DNA of 64,000 nucleotides, taken from Qipengyuania sp. HL-TH1. Lineage in GTDB: Bacteria; Pseudomonadota; Alphaproteobacteria; Sphingomonadales; Sphingomonadaceae. The notes beneath the pieces were generated by a model, which saw nothing but the letters and a program-made list of their open reading frames with translations, ran no database searches and had not been told where the DNA came from. The position numbers were made by a program, and so were the translations under genes. Each line of letters begins with the position of its first letter. Position 1 is the stretch's first letter. Below, piece by piece: positions 28,324-36,991 of the stretch. Location of the stretch: assembly GCF_036365825.1 (NCBI RefSeq), contig NZ_CP142675.1, positions 806,001-870,000 on the forward strand. Reading direction: 5' to 3'.

Positions 28324-29661
28324 TTAGGCGCCGGCAGCAACGGCTTCGGCGGCCGCGTGGTTCTCCGCCGCGATCAGCCTGCGTGCGAGCCATGCGGAAA
28401 CCAGGCACATCGCTGCGCAGAGCAGGATCTGTTCGGTAATCGGCACCCCGATGGCGCTCATGCCCATCGCCACGAGCGACCCGCCCACCATCGCGCCCGA
28501 ATTGACGATATTGTTCGCCGCGATCGTGCGCGAGGCCTTGTCGGGCGAAACGCGCGTGGTGAGGAAGGCGTAGAGCGGCACCACGAACATTCCGCCAGCG
28601 ACCGAGATGCCCAGCAGGCACAGCAGCAGCACCGCTGCCATGGGCCAGGCGAGGAACTCGCTCACCCCCAGCAGGCTGGTCGGCTGGTCCGCTTCCCACA
28701 GTTTCGCCACGACGTAGAAGGCGACCACGAACACCCCCATCGCGATCACCGATCCGGGTCCAAACCGCGCCGAGACGCGCCCCTTGAGCAGTGCATTGAC
28801 CGCCACCGATCCGATCGCCACGCCGACCGAGAACACCACCAGGAACAGGCTGGCGACTTCGGGGCTGGCCATGATCGTGTTCTTGGCGAGCGGCGGGAAC
28901 TGGATGAACAGCACCGCGCCGATGGTCCAGAAGAAGCTGATCGCGAGGATCGCGTAATAGACTTCCGGATTGTGCATCGTATCGCGCACCAGCTTCGCCG
29001 AGGCGCGCAGGATGTGCCAGTCGAGCTTCTCGATCTCGCCCATGGGCGGGGCGGGGGGCACCTGGCGGCTGACGAGATAGCCGATGCAGGCGGTCACGAT
29101 AATGCCGATCGCGGCCCAGCCGGTATGTTCCACCGCCAGCGGCCCGGCGAGGATCGTGCCGGCAAGAATGGCGATATAGGTCCCGGCCTCGACCAGTCCG
29201 GTCCCCGCGAGCACCTCTTCCTTTTTGAGGTGCTGCGGCAGGATCGCGTATTTGATCGGCCCGAGGAAGGTCGACTGCACCCCGGTCAGGAACAGCGCGA
29301 GCAGCAGCAGCGGGATCGCCACCGTCTGCACCATGATGCCCTGCCACGCCATGTAGAGGCCGGCCGCGCCGATCATCATCAACCCGATCTCGCACAGCTT
29401 GACCGTGCGGATGATCTTCGCCTTGTCGCGCATGTCGGCGAGCTGGCCCGCCAGCGCGGACAGGATGAAGAACGGCAGGATGAACAGCGCGGAAGCGAGC
29501 CCGCTGAACCCCGCCTCGGTCGTCTCGTCATTATAGACCGCGTAAACGACGAACAGGACCATGGTGGTCTTGTAGAGGTTGTCGTTGAAGGCGTTGAACA
29601 GCTGCGTGACGAACAGCGGCAGGAACCGCCGGCGCCGCAGCAAATGCGTGGATGTAAGCAT
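28324..29661 (-). CDS. MFS transporter, LplT-like (lysophospholipid flippase type)
   Basis: This is a twelve-helix major facilitator protein of about 445 residues. The N-terminal LPLFVTQLFNAFNDNLYKT and the FLGPIKYAILPQHLKKEE segment match the LplT group that flips lysophospholipids for reacylation. In many bacteria LplT is fused to or beside an acyltransferase; none is present here. ATG 29661 is preferred; in-frame ATGs at 29706 and 29727 would add a short soluble tail. It is transcribed divergently from pgsA, giving two phospholipid-related genes side by side. Confidence 0.8.
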   Translation of the reverse strand: MLTSTHLLRRRRFLPLFVTQLFNAFNDNLYKTTMVLFVVYAVYNDETTEAGFSGLASALFILPFFILSALAGQLADMRDKAKIIRTVKLCEIGLMMIGAAGLYMAWQGIMVQTVAIPLLLLALFLTGVQSTFLGPIKYAILPQHLKKEEVLAGTGLVEAGTYIAILAGTILAGPLAVEHTGWAAIGIIVTACIGYLVSRQVPPAPPMGEIEKLDWHILRASAKLVRDTMHNPEVYYAILAISFFWTIGAVLFIQFPPLAKNTIMASPEVASLFLVVFSVGVAIGSVAVNALLKGRVSARFGPGSVIAMGVFVVAFYVVAKLWEADQPTSLLGVSEFLAWPMAAVLLLCLLGISVAGGMFVVPLYAFLTTRVSPDKASRTIAANNIVNSGAMVGGSLVAMGMSAIGVPITEQILLCAAMCLVSAWLARRLIAAENHAAAEAVAAGA

Positions 29662-29774
29662 GACCCCCCGGGCAGAAACCCATTTGTGGCCCAAGTCTAG
29701 TGCCATCGCGGTGGCGGACAAGGGCACACAGCGGCTTTTGCGACGGGACGATTGCCGCTAGGGCTGGCGTCACG

Positions 29775-30368
29775 ATGCTGACGCTGCCCAACATGCTGAC
29801 ACTGTCGCGTATTTTCGCGATTCCGCTGCTCGCCTGGTTCCTGTGGTGGCCAGGCTGGGAAACCGGCTTTTTGCTCGCCTTCGGGCTCTACTGCCTGATG
29901 GGCATCACCGATTACTTCGACGGCTATCTGGCGCGCACCAGCGGGACCGTCTCAAAGCTCGGCATCTTCCTCGATCCGATCGCGGACAAGATCATGGTTG
30001 CCGCGGTGATCCTCGTGCTGGCCGCGCAGGGTGTGCTACGCGGACCCTATGTCGGCGACATGCATGTCGTGGCCGGGCTGATCATCCTGATGCGCGAGAT
30101 CGCCGTATCGGGCCTGCGCGAGTTTCTCGGCCCGCTGCAGGTCTCGGTCCCGGTGAGCCGGCTGGCCAAGTGGAAGACGACCTTCCAGATGGTCGCGCTG
30201 GGCGCGCTGATCCTCGGCCAGGGCCTGCCGCAATGGACCATGATGATCGGCGCGGTCGAAGCGAATATCCCGCACACGGTGGGCCTCGCTACGCTGTGGG
30301 CGGCAGCCGTGCTGACGGTAATCACCGGCTGGGATTACCTGCGCGTCGGCCTCAAGCACATGGATTAG
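29775..30368 (+). CDS. pgsA: CDP-diacylglycerol--glycerol-3-phosphate 3-phosphatidyltransferase
   Basis: PgsA makes phosphatidylglycerol phosphate at the inner membrane from CDP-DAG (the CdsA product) and glycerol 3-phosphate. The 197-residue protein has the CDP-alcohol phosphotransferase motif DYFDGYLARTSGTVSKLG followed by FLDPIADK (D-G-x2-A-R-x8-G-x3-D-x3-D) and several membrane helices. It starts MLTLPNMLTLSR at ATG 29775. It is the last high-G+C core gene before the accessory patch. Confidence 0.95.
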   Translation: MLTLPNMLTLSRIFAIPLLAWFLWWPGWETGFLLAFGLYCLMGITDYFDGYLARTSGTVSKLGIFLDPIADKIMVAAVILVLAAQGVLRGPYVGDMHVVAGLIILMREIAVSGLREFLGPLQVSVPVSRLAKWKTTFQMVALGALILGQGLPQWTMMIGAVEANIPHTVGLATLWAAAVLTVITGWDYLRVGLKHMD

Positions 30369-30395
30369 GATTCGCCCTCGGCCACTCTGTAGACA

Positions 30396-30418
30396 TGGAC
30401 CGGGTGTTACACGGTCCA
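30396..30418 (+). terminator. hairpin downstream of pgsA
   Basis: TGGACCG (30396-30402) pairs with CGGTCCA (30412-30418) over 9 bases, 28 bases after the pgsA stop. There is no T-run, so termination is only possible, not established. The rest of the 272-base gap to 30641 shows nothing recognisable. Confidence 0.3.
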
Positions 30419-30640
30419 AGCGCAAAAAACGCGGGGGTGCGAAAGGGGCGGGATCGGGCTGGTTCGACGGCGAGAAAGAGCGGGCGCCATTTTAGCGGAG
30501 CGCGGGCGAGTAGGAAATGTCGGGATGGGGACGGGAGCGGACTGTCCTCTCGTTGACCTTGGAACGGGTAGAGCCGACATTTGGTAAACTAGCCCCTCGG
30601 GGAAAATCGGTCCGTTCCGACCGGCATCGTCTTGTCATGT

Positions 30641-31075
30641 CTATCCTGCGGACATCGATAAGCGTTCCTTCAATTCGCAACCTGGTCGAAGGTGCATAAA
30701 GAATTGCGGAGGCTGGAAATTGAGCCGAAGAGCTCGCGCTGCCTCCAAATCGATTGGGTTATCGAGCGATCTGACCTCGCTCAGAATTAAAGCGTGCGCG
30801 GTATCACGTCCTTCAACGTAATCATCATATTCGGATTTCGAAAGCGCCAATTGAGAGCTGTGTTTAGCCCAGAGATCAGCCACGGATAGGGTCTCTGAAT
30901 AGCGAAGCTGACAGACCGCCGAAATCGACGCAATTGGGGCTTTGCAATACAGCCATATTGTCGCTCCCTCGGTTATGCGGAGAGCTCTTCGACGAAGTTC
31001 GACTGTCTTCTCACCAGACAGAATGCTGGCAAGGTACCTTGGCTCGACAGAAATTAGGATCTCACTCTTAGCCAA
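30641..31075 (-). CDS. ASCH domain protein
   Basis: The 144-residue protein begins ILISVEPRYLASILSGEKTVELRRR-like, split here as ISVEPRYLASILSG and GEKTVELRRR (residues 21-30), the hallmark of ASCH domains, which are PUA-related and predicted to bind RNA. A central WLYCKAPI strand also fits. It starts at TTG 31075 inside the last codons of the upstream GNAT-PIN gene (8-base overlap), with AAGGGA about 9 bases upstream, so the two are translationally coupled. Base composition is well below that of the core genes. It may be an accessory, antitoxin-like or RNA-binding partner, but this is inference. Confidence 0.75.
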   Translation of the reverse strand: MAKSEILISVEPRYLASILSGEKTVELRRRALRITEGATIWLYCKAPIASISAVCQLRYSETLSVADLWAKHSSQLALSKSEYDDYVEGRDTAHALILSEVRSLDNPIDLEAARALRLNFQPPQFFMHLRPGCELKERLSMSAG

Positions 31076-33227
31076 GCTGCGGCATCCCTTCTTTCATGAG
31101 CGTTGCGACTGAGGCGGGATCGATAACCTTCGCAGTCACGAGGTTGGCGCCATCCCAGCACCCGATTTCACAAAGGCGATCCTTGCTGATGGGATTCCTA
31201 AACAGCATCACCGTATCGATGTCGATAACCGTCTTCAGCCCGCGCCCGCGTGCTTTTTCAAACTCTGCAACAGGTAAGACACCACGGTCGCGGCTGATTG
31301 CAGCAGCTTGATCTGTAGGCAAAGCATAGCGCGCTAAGATTCGAGCAACTGCCGTGATCGCCTTTCGTCCTCCACGCGGAGCAGACTCGTAGAAGAATGC
31401 CAACCCACCTTCGGGGACGCTGCCGTAGTTGCCTCCTATGTAGGCTTTTGTATCCTTTAGCGCGGCTTGGGCATGGTCAAGTAGATAGGGTTGCTGCCCG
31501 CCGTGGAAGAGCTCTTCAGCGTATCCAGACCTGATAGGTAATATAACGCCGGGGCGGTCACTGGCGCAGATAATCGTGGGACTGAAGAGTTCTTCAATCT
31601 CTTTCAGGCTCGCAAAACGCTTCGAGCCTCTGGCATCGGTCAACTGGATCGCCGTCGCATTAGTCGTAGACGGTTCGCCAGTGAGTTTTACGCCGGTGGC
31701 TTGTTCGATTGTCGACGCTGCATTTGACCAATTCTCGCTTTGAACCGCACGTCCGAGCGAAACCTTACGGAGGGCAGGATTTCTTGGTGCATCGGAACCA
31801 TCCGCATAGAAATGGTTCGCGACAGCCACTTTCCTAATTAGGTGCTGCATAAGGTGCGGCTTAATTGAGAAGATTGTGAGGGGGCACGCGCCTGTGTCCT
31901 GACAAGCAATTCGCAGCAGGTGCCTAATGGCCAGAATCGCGTCGGGGTGAGTTTCGTCCGCATAGATATGTAAGGTTCGCTCGACGACCGAAGGTCGCGG
32001 CGAGTCCCAGCTAGCAAAGCACACTAGCCCCTCTGCCGATCGAACAAGCTCTCGTCGACGAGGTGAAGTTGCGGTCCCTGCGGCGAGAGTACCGCGTATG
32101 CGGACGTCGCTTAGGTGATAGTTTCGCAAGAGTTGCCCGATGGCTTCCCTGTCTTGTTCTTCAAAACTCGCCGGTTGAAGGGTGGAGGACGCTGTCTGGA
32201 TGAACGCTCGTGGTCTGGCTCCAAATTCGGCCTCAAACCCCTGACCGAAAGTACTCGGAGATAAGATGCTTAGGTTATATCGAGCATTGAGTTTGTCAGC
32301 CGCGCGAAGAATGGCTTCGTCGGATGTGATGAAACCAACAACGTTTTCCTCGATCGCAGTCGCGAGGTGGCGAAGGTCCGCCTCATCATTTGCTTTTAGC
32401 GTGGTTTGATGAGCTTTCTCAGGGAAGACCATCGGGAGTAGCTCTTCGCGCAGCCTCAATAGGGTCTTTTGATCGGGCAATCGCAATGTTGGGATCGCTC
32501 GACAGAGATTCAGGATCGGATCCGGCTGATCCTTTCGACTATGCTTCTCTAACTCAGCCGATATCTCGGCCGTAATCGCGAGCTTCACGTCGTTTTCCAG
32601 TGCTGCCGCCACGACACCTTGTGCGACTTCCGAACGAGGCCTCATCTTCGTAACGTCGAAAATGACATTTAGATCGAGAACATATCGAGGCACCGAAGTG
32701 GGTCTTGGTCCTCGCATTACCGGTGCGCGAGCTTGGCTTGCCGGCTGGTCGATCAGATCAAGCAAGCTGGGAGATGAAAGCTCCTTTGCACGAACCTTGA
32801 TAAGCCGCTTCGTCGTTTTGCCGCCTTCCTTCGTCGCGACGACATCAAAACCCATTTTCTCGTAGAATCGGTTGGCCGCAGATAGGTCGGCTGCGACGTT
32901 TGCTACGGCGCTCAAGAAGCCTTTTTCTTCAAGCCCCTCCAAGACGGTAGTCAGCAACCTTTCACCAATAGAATGGCCGCGAAAATTAGGCGCTACATAA
33001 GTTTGAAATATCTTCGCTTGGGGAAACACTCCCCCATACAAGCAATATCCTACGAGCTCTTCGCCCGAGCCATCGATGGCCGCGACCGCCCGCCCTTGCT
33101 GCACGAACTCTCGGTAGGCATTCGGGGGCAAGAAGCCAAAGGATGCGCGCTCAGAATCCGCCGCTTGACGGATGGATTCAATATGGGGCTCAAGCTCTTC
33201 CCGGCTGGTAAATATCTGAACCGTCAT
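31068..33227 (-). CDS. GNAT acetyltransferase-PIN nuclease fusion with C-terminal ASCH-like region
   Basis: The 719-residue protein has at least three parts. Residues 1-130 are a GNAT acetyltransferase with the acetyl-CoA loop NFRGHSIGERLL (81-92) and RFYEKMGF. Residues 181-325 are a PIN nuclease with the acidic set Asp185 (VLDLNVIFD), Glu221/Glu225 (AEISAELE), Asp284 (EADLRHLA) and Asp303 (ITSDEA). Residues 351-500 are an unassigned alpha/beta region that could be a second, degenerate GNAT. Residues 555-719 resemble a PUA/ASCH fold (VILPIRSGYAEELFHG, LAFFYESAPRGG, FRNPISKDRL). ATG 33227 has no clear ribosome-binding site. It sits in a low-G+C patch (32 of 60 G+C in 31441-31500) and is coupled to the ASCH gene downstream. 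Confidence 0.75.
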   Translation of the reverse strand: MTVQIFTSREELEPHIESIRQAADSERASFGFLPPNAYREFVQQGRAVAAIDGSGEELVGYCLYGGVFPQAKIFQTYVAPNFRGHSIGERLLTTVLEGLEEKGFLSAVANVAADLSAANRFYEKMGFDVVATKEGGKTTKRLIKVRAKELSSPSLLDLIDQPASQARAPVMRGPRPTSVPRYVLDLNVIFDVTKMRPRSEVAQGVVAAALENDVKLAITAEISAELEKHSRKDQPDPILNLCRAIPTLRLPDQKTLLRLREELLPMVFPEKAHQTTLKANDEADLRHLATAIEENVVGFITSDEAILRAADKLNARYNLSILSPSTFGQGFEAEFGARPRAFIQTASSTLQPASFEEQDREAIGQLLRNYHLSDVRIRGTLAAGTATSPRRRELVRSAEGLVCFASWDSPRPSVVERTLHIYADETHPDAILAIRHLLRIACQDTGACPLTIFSIKPHLMQHLIRKVAVANHFYADGSDAPRNPALRKVSLGRAVQSENWSNAASTIEQATGVKLTGEPSTTNATAIQLTDARGSKRFASLKEIEELFSPTIICASDRPGVILPIRSGYAEELFHGGQQPYLLDHAQAALKDTKAYIGGNYGSVPEGGLAFFYESAPRGGRKAITAVARILARYALPTDQAAAISRDRGVLPVAEFEKARGRGLKTVIDIDTVMLFRNPISKDRLCEIGCWDGANLVTAKVIDPASVATLMKEGMPQLG

Positions 33228-33559
33228 TCGAATAGTTTAGCGGCAAAACGCCCGATCATCTACGATCAGCAATACGCATTCCACATTGATACTTCGGTTG
33301 CCACAGAGCGCCTTCCAAAAAGCGCAGAATTTTGTGCTTCATATCAAGGTGTGGACGAGAGAGGTTTCGCGCTCTGGCCGCCCGCCTTCCAAAGAAGGTG
33401 CCCGTGGAGAATGCCTGTCAAGGGTGGCGCTAAGGGGAGTAGTGACTGGAACTGGGAGCTAAGTAGCTACTCGCGAATGACCGACGCAAGGGCGCAAGGC
33501 GGACGAAATCCGCGTAAACTTGCTTTGGCGGCAATGGGACAAATGCCGTCCCTTGCCGC
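33228..33559. other. intergenic, 332 bases, no gene recognised
   Basis: This stretch between the GNAT-PIN start and the oxyR stop carries open frames only in implausible context. Base composition shifts from A+T-richer (33228-33330) to core-like (after about 33480), so the right edge of the accessory patch probably lies here. No tRNA, integrase, direct repeat or promoter was identified. Confidence 0.5.
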
Positions 33560-34456
33560 CTAACCCGCGCGCAATTCCTCGGCCAGCAGTTCGAAATCCG
33601 CGCGCCTTGGCGAGTTCTTGCGCCAGATCAGTGCGATCTCGCGGGTGGCGTTCTTCGATTTGAGCGGGCGGGCGACGACGTCGGTCCCGTTGAGGATCCC
33701 CGCATCGACCGCCATCTTGGGCAGCATGGTCAGGCCAAGGTCGTTATCGACCATCTGCACCAGCGTGTGCAGGCTGGTGCCGATCATCGTCGCGCTGGCG
33801 CGCATTTCGGGGCGGTTGCACGCGGCCAGCGCGTGGTCCTTCAGGCAGTGGCCGTCCTCGAGCAGGAGCAGCCGCCCCTCGTCGATCATGCTCGGGGGCA
33901 CGAATTCGGGCGGATCGCGCGGGTCGTCCTTGGGGAAGGCGACGTAGAGTTCGTCATGCGCGATATGCGCCTTTTCCACCTCGCCGGTAGTGAAGGGCAG
34001 CGCGAGCAGCACGCAATCGACGCGGCCGTGCTGGAGCGATTCGACTGCATCGTGGCTAGTTTCCTCGCGCAGCAGCAGTTCGAGGTCGGGCCGTTCGCGG
34101 CGCAGGCGCGGGAGGAAGCGCGGCAGCAGGAACGGTGCGATCGTGGGGATCACGCTCATCCGCAGCTGGCCCGCCAGCGGCTTGCCCGCGGCCTGCACCA
34201 GATCGGCCAGTTCCTCCGCCTCGCGCAGGATGCGGTGCGCCTTGTCGACCACCTGGTTGCCCAGCGCCGTAAAGCGCACGACCCGGCGGCTGCGCTCGAC
34301 CAGCGTTACGCCGAGCAGCGATTCGAGCTCGCGAATGCCCGCCGACAGCGTCGATTGCGACACGAAGCTGGCATCCGCCGCGCGCCCGAAATGGCCGTGC
34401 TCGTGGAGCGCGACGAGATATTGGAGCTGCTTGAGCGTGGGAAGATAAGTGCTCAT
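33560..34456 (-). CDS. oxyR: hydrogen-peroxide-sensing LysR regulator OxyR
   Basis: OxyR is a LysR-type activator of the peroxide response. The 298-residue protein has an N-terminal winged HTH (residues 7-64, LKQLQYLVALHEHGHFGRAA) and a LysR substrate domain. The redox pair Cys204 and Cys213 lies in LEDGHCLKDHALAAC, with the nine-residue spacing of E. coli Cys199/Cys208, so this is a genuine peroxide sensor type rather than a generic LysR. No katG or ahpC is adjacent. A REP-like inverted pair lies directly upstream. Confidence 0.93.
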   Translation of the reverse strand: MSTYLPTLKQLQYLVALHEHGHFGRAADASFVSQSTLSAGIRELESLLGVTLVERSRRVVRFTALGNQVVDKAHRILREAEELADLVQAAGKPLAGQLRMSVIPTIAPFLLPRFLPRLRRERPDLELLLREETSHDAVESLQHGRVDCVLLALPFTTGEVEKAHIAHDELYVAFPKDDPRDPPEFVPPSMIDEGRLLLLEDGHCLKDHALAACNRPEMRASATMIGTSLHTLVQMVDNDLGLTMLPKMAVDAGILNGTDVVARPLKSKNATREIALIWRKNSPRRADFELLAEELRAG

Positions 34457-34462
34457 GCGTAG

Positions 34463-34585
34463 CCTCCCCCGACGGGGGAGGGGGACCGCGCGAAGCGGGG
34501 TGGAGGGGCAAAATCGTCGGTTCGGAGCCTATCGACGTGCCCCGCCACCATCCTGCGGATGGTCCCCCTCCCCGTCTCGGGGAGG
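34463..34585. repeat. REP/BIME-like inverted repeat pair
   Basis: A 47-base G+C-rich arm at 34463-34509 and another at 34539-34585 in opposite orientation surround a 29-base spacer. Both arms start CCTCCCC and share GGGGAGGGGGACC and a GGGGTGG/GGTGGCGGGGC end when read in the same sense. Each arm can itself fold. This is the form of a bacterial interspersed mosaic element built from two REP units, which are often mobilised by RAYT transposases. It fills the rnd-oxyR gap. No other copy was noticed in the window. Confidence 0.7.
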
Positions 34586-34601
34586 ATATTTGCCGCGCGG
34601 A

Positions 34602-35804
34602 TCACTCCGCTGCCTGCGCTTCGACCATGCCCGCGTGCAGTTCATCGACATGGGTCATCAGCAGGCGGCCGTCCTTGACCGCGAAAGCCAGCCGGCCTTC
34701 GACCAGTTCGAGCGCATCCTTGCCGAAGACTTCGTAGCGCCAGCCGGTCAGAATCTTGAGGTCGCGCGCGCCCGCGGCGAGCGCTTCCATCTCGTCGGCC
34801 TTGGTCAGCAGGCGCGACGCGACGTCGATCTCGCGCGCGCGGATCTTGAGCAGCAGCTTGAGCAGATCGGCGACCAGCGCGCCTTCCTTGCCCAGCGGTG
34901 CACCGCGCTTGGGCTTGTCGGGCATTTCCTCTTTCGGCAGCGGTTCGGCCTTGTCGAGCACCTTGAGAAGCCGTTTGCCGATGTCGTTGTCTTTCCACGC
35001 GTTCGACAGGCCGCGGACCTTGATCAGGTCGGGCTGTTTCTTGGGCGGGTGGCTGGCGATATCGGCCAGCGTCTCGTCGCGCATGATGCGCCCGCGCGGG
35101 ATGTTCTTGTGCTGCGCCTCGCTCTCGCGCCACGCGGCCAGCGCCTTGAGCCGTCCGAGCACCGCCGGATTGCGCCCCGGCGAGCGAATGCGCTTCCACG
35201 CGATGTCGGCGTCATTGGCGTAATTCGCCGGATCGGCCAGCTTTTCCATTTCGGCATCGAGCCACACGCCGCGGCCGGTCTTCATCAGCTTCTTGAGGAT
35301 GCGCGGGAAGATGTCCGCCAGATGGGTGACATCGCCGATCGCATATTCGATCTGCCGCTCGGTCAGCGGGCGGCGGCCCCAGTCGGTAAACCGCGCTCCC
35401 TTGTCGATCGTGAGGCCCAGCCAGCTTTCGACCAGATTGGCATAGCCGATCTGTTCGCTCTGGCTGATCGCCATCATCGCGATCTGCGTATCGAAGATCG
35501 GCTGCGGGGTCTTGCCGGTGAAATTATAGACGATCTCGACGTCCTGCCCGCCGGCGTGGAAGACCTTGAGCACCTCGTCATTGTCGCACATCAGGTCCCA
35601 CAGCGGGGTGAGGTCGATGCCGTCGGCCAGCGGGTCGATCGCCGCGGCCTCTTCCTCATTGCCGATCTGCACCAGGCACAGCTCGGGCCAATAGGTGTTC
35701 TCGCGCATGAATTCGGTATCGACGCAGACGAAATCGCTTTTCGCCAGTCGCTCGCACAATTCGGCCAGCGGTGCAGTCTCGGTAATAAGCTCGTGTATTT
35801 TCAT
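34602..35804 (-). CDS. rnd: ribonuclease D
   Basis: RNase D is a 3'-to-5' exoribonuclease involved in tRNA 3' processing. The 400 residues have the DEDDy exonuclease motifs: Asp29 and Glu31 in CVDTEFMREN, HAGGQDVEIV, FDTQIA, and YAIGDVTHLADI with the late Tyr/Asp, followed by an HRDC domain (about 205-285). ATG 35804 is used; an in-frame run to 35933 is not supported. It is upstream of oxyR on the same strand, separated by the REP-like pair. Confidence 0.95.
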   Translation of the reverse strand: MKIHELITETAPLAELCERLAKSDFVCVDTEFMRENTYWPELCLVQIGNEEEAAAIDPLADGIDLTPLWDLMCDNDEVLKVFHAGGQDVEIVYNFTGKTPQPIFDTQIAMMAISQSEQIGYANLVESWLGLTIDKGARFTDWGRRPLTERQIEYAIGDVTHLADIFPRILKKLMKTGRGVWLDAEMEKLADPANYANDADIAWKRIRSPGRNPAVLGRLKALAAWRESEAQHKNIPRGRIMRDETLADIASHPPKKQPDLIKVRGLSNAWKDNDIGKRLLKVLDKAEPLPKEEMPDKPKRGAPLGKEGALVADLLKLLLKIRAREIDVASRLLTKADEMEALAAGARDLKILTGWRYEVFGKDALELVEGRLAFAVKDGRLLMTHVDELHAGMVEAQAAE

Positions 35805-36001
35805 CGTATCTTTTCGTTTCTGTCGGGCGGAGTGCCGCCCCCGGGCCGGGGCCCATCGAGTTGCGGGCTTGTCCCGCAGGTTCAGGCTAGCGCGTCTGGC
35901 GTGGCCCGCAATCGTTCGGCGGCAACTATGCACCGTCGCGATGCGCGCCGCTTTAGACCTGCCGCAAGTCCGGTCAAGCTGGTCTTAACGCTTGGGGTGC
36001 C

Positions 36002-36871
36002 ATGGTGCCCCCCATGTCCCGCATGGAATTCCAGCATGCTTTCGATGCAGTCGCAGCCACGCCCGGCTTCGACCGCGCACCGCTGTGGGGGGCCTATCCC
36101 GAAGCCGCGCACCTGCTTTCGCACCGGCTCGACGTCGAACCGTGCTTCGACTGGTCGCGGCTGGCCGATACCATCGCGGCGGCCGATCGCGCGCTGATCG
36201 AGATACGCGAGGATACGCCGCAGCAGCGCTTCCGCGTGCTGCCCGAGTATCCGGCGGACCTGCGGCCCATGGTGCCCGGCCTCGAGGGCGCGAAGCGCTG
36301 GATCATGCTGCGCGAGCTGGACAGATGGCCCGATTTCGCGCCGCTCGTCGCCGATATCCTGCAGGCCGTGGCGCCGGTGGTCGAGCCGCGTACCGGGGCG
36401 ATCGTCAAACCCACCGCGTTCCTGTTCATCAGCTCGCCGGGGCTCGTCACCCCGCTGCATTTCGATCCGGAATACAATATCCTGTTCCAGATCTCCGGCC
36501 GCAAACGGTTCACGATCCTGCCGCCATCCTGCGGCCTGCCGTCCCGGTCGGACAATGAACGCTTCCACCGCAGCGGCGACAATCTGCTCGAATGGCGACC
36601 CGAACTGGCGGCGCAGGGCTGGCCCTTCGACCTTGCCCCGGGCGATGCGCTCCACGTTCCCTTCAAGGCCCCGCACACGGTCACGGTCGGGACCGAGCCG
36701 TCGATCTCGCTCTCGGTGACCTGGCGTTCGCACAGCAGCCTGATGCAGGACGATGCCTGGGCGATGAACGGCCTGCTCGCGCGCTGCGGGGTGAGGGCGC
36801 CCGAGCCGGGGGTGCGCCCGTGGGTGCGAGCCGGCACGCTGCGCGCCTTGCGCCGCGCGCGACTCGCCTAG
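36002..36871 (+). CDS. cupin-like/JmjC-type 2OG-Fe(II) oxygenase domain protein
   Basis: The 289-residue protein belongs to the cupin_8/JmjC group. A first iron site LHFDPEYN gives the HxD pair, and APHTVTVG supplies the distal His; between them are NILFQISGRKRFTILPP and the conserved PGDALHVPF strand. Such proteins hydroxylate proteins such as ribosomal proteins or tRNA-modifying factors in some bacteria, but no substrate can be named. GGGG lies about 5 bases before ATG 36002; ATG 36014 is an alternative. It is upstream of aspS but aspS has its own promoter-like site. Confidence 0.8.
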   Translation: MVPPMSRMEFQHAFDAVAATPGFDRAPLWGAYPEAAHLLSHRLDVEPCFDWSRLADTIAAADRALIEIREDTPQQRFRVLPEYPADLRPMVPGLEGAKRWIMLRELDRWPDFAPLVADILQAVAPVVEPRTGAIVKPTAFLFISSPGLVTPLHFDPEYNILFQISGRKRFTILPPSCGLPSRSDNERFHRSGDNLLEWRPELAAQGWPFDLAPGDALHVPFKAPHTVTVGTEPSISLSVTWRSHSSLMQDDAWAMNGLLARCGVRAPEPGVRPWVRAGTLRALRRARLA

Positions 36872-36889
36872 CGCGGACCCAGAGAAATC

Positions 36890-36918
36890 TTGACAAAACG
36901 GCCCTTGGTGGCTGTTAG
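36890..36918 (+). promoter_or_regulatory. candidate promoter for aspS
   Basis: A perfect TTGACA -35 (36890-36895) is followed after 17 bases by TGTTAG (36913-36918), three of six -10 matches. Transcription would start around 36926, leaving a leader of about 65 bases before the aspS ATG. Confidence 0.5.
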
Positions 36919-36991
36919 GGGCGCGCTCTCGTGCGGCGCCCGGATGCGCGCGCGGTTCCAACCAATCTCCGGCAGAAAGATCGAGCTTTAG

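Noticed and set aside
32973..33563. 196-codon plus-strand frame over the start of the GNAT-PIN gene
   Set aside because: It lies antisense to the GNAT domain and continues through non-coding DNA; no motif and no ribosome-binding site.
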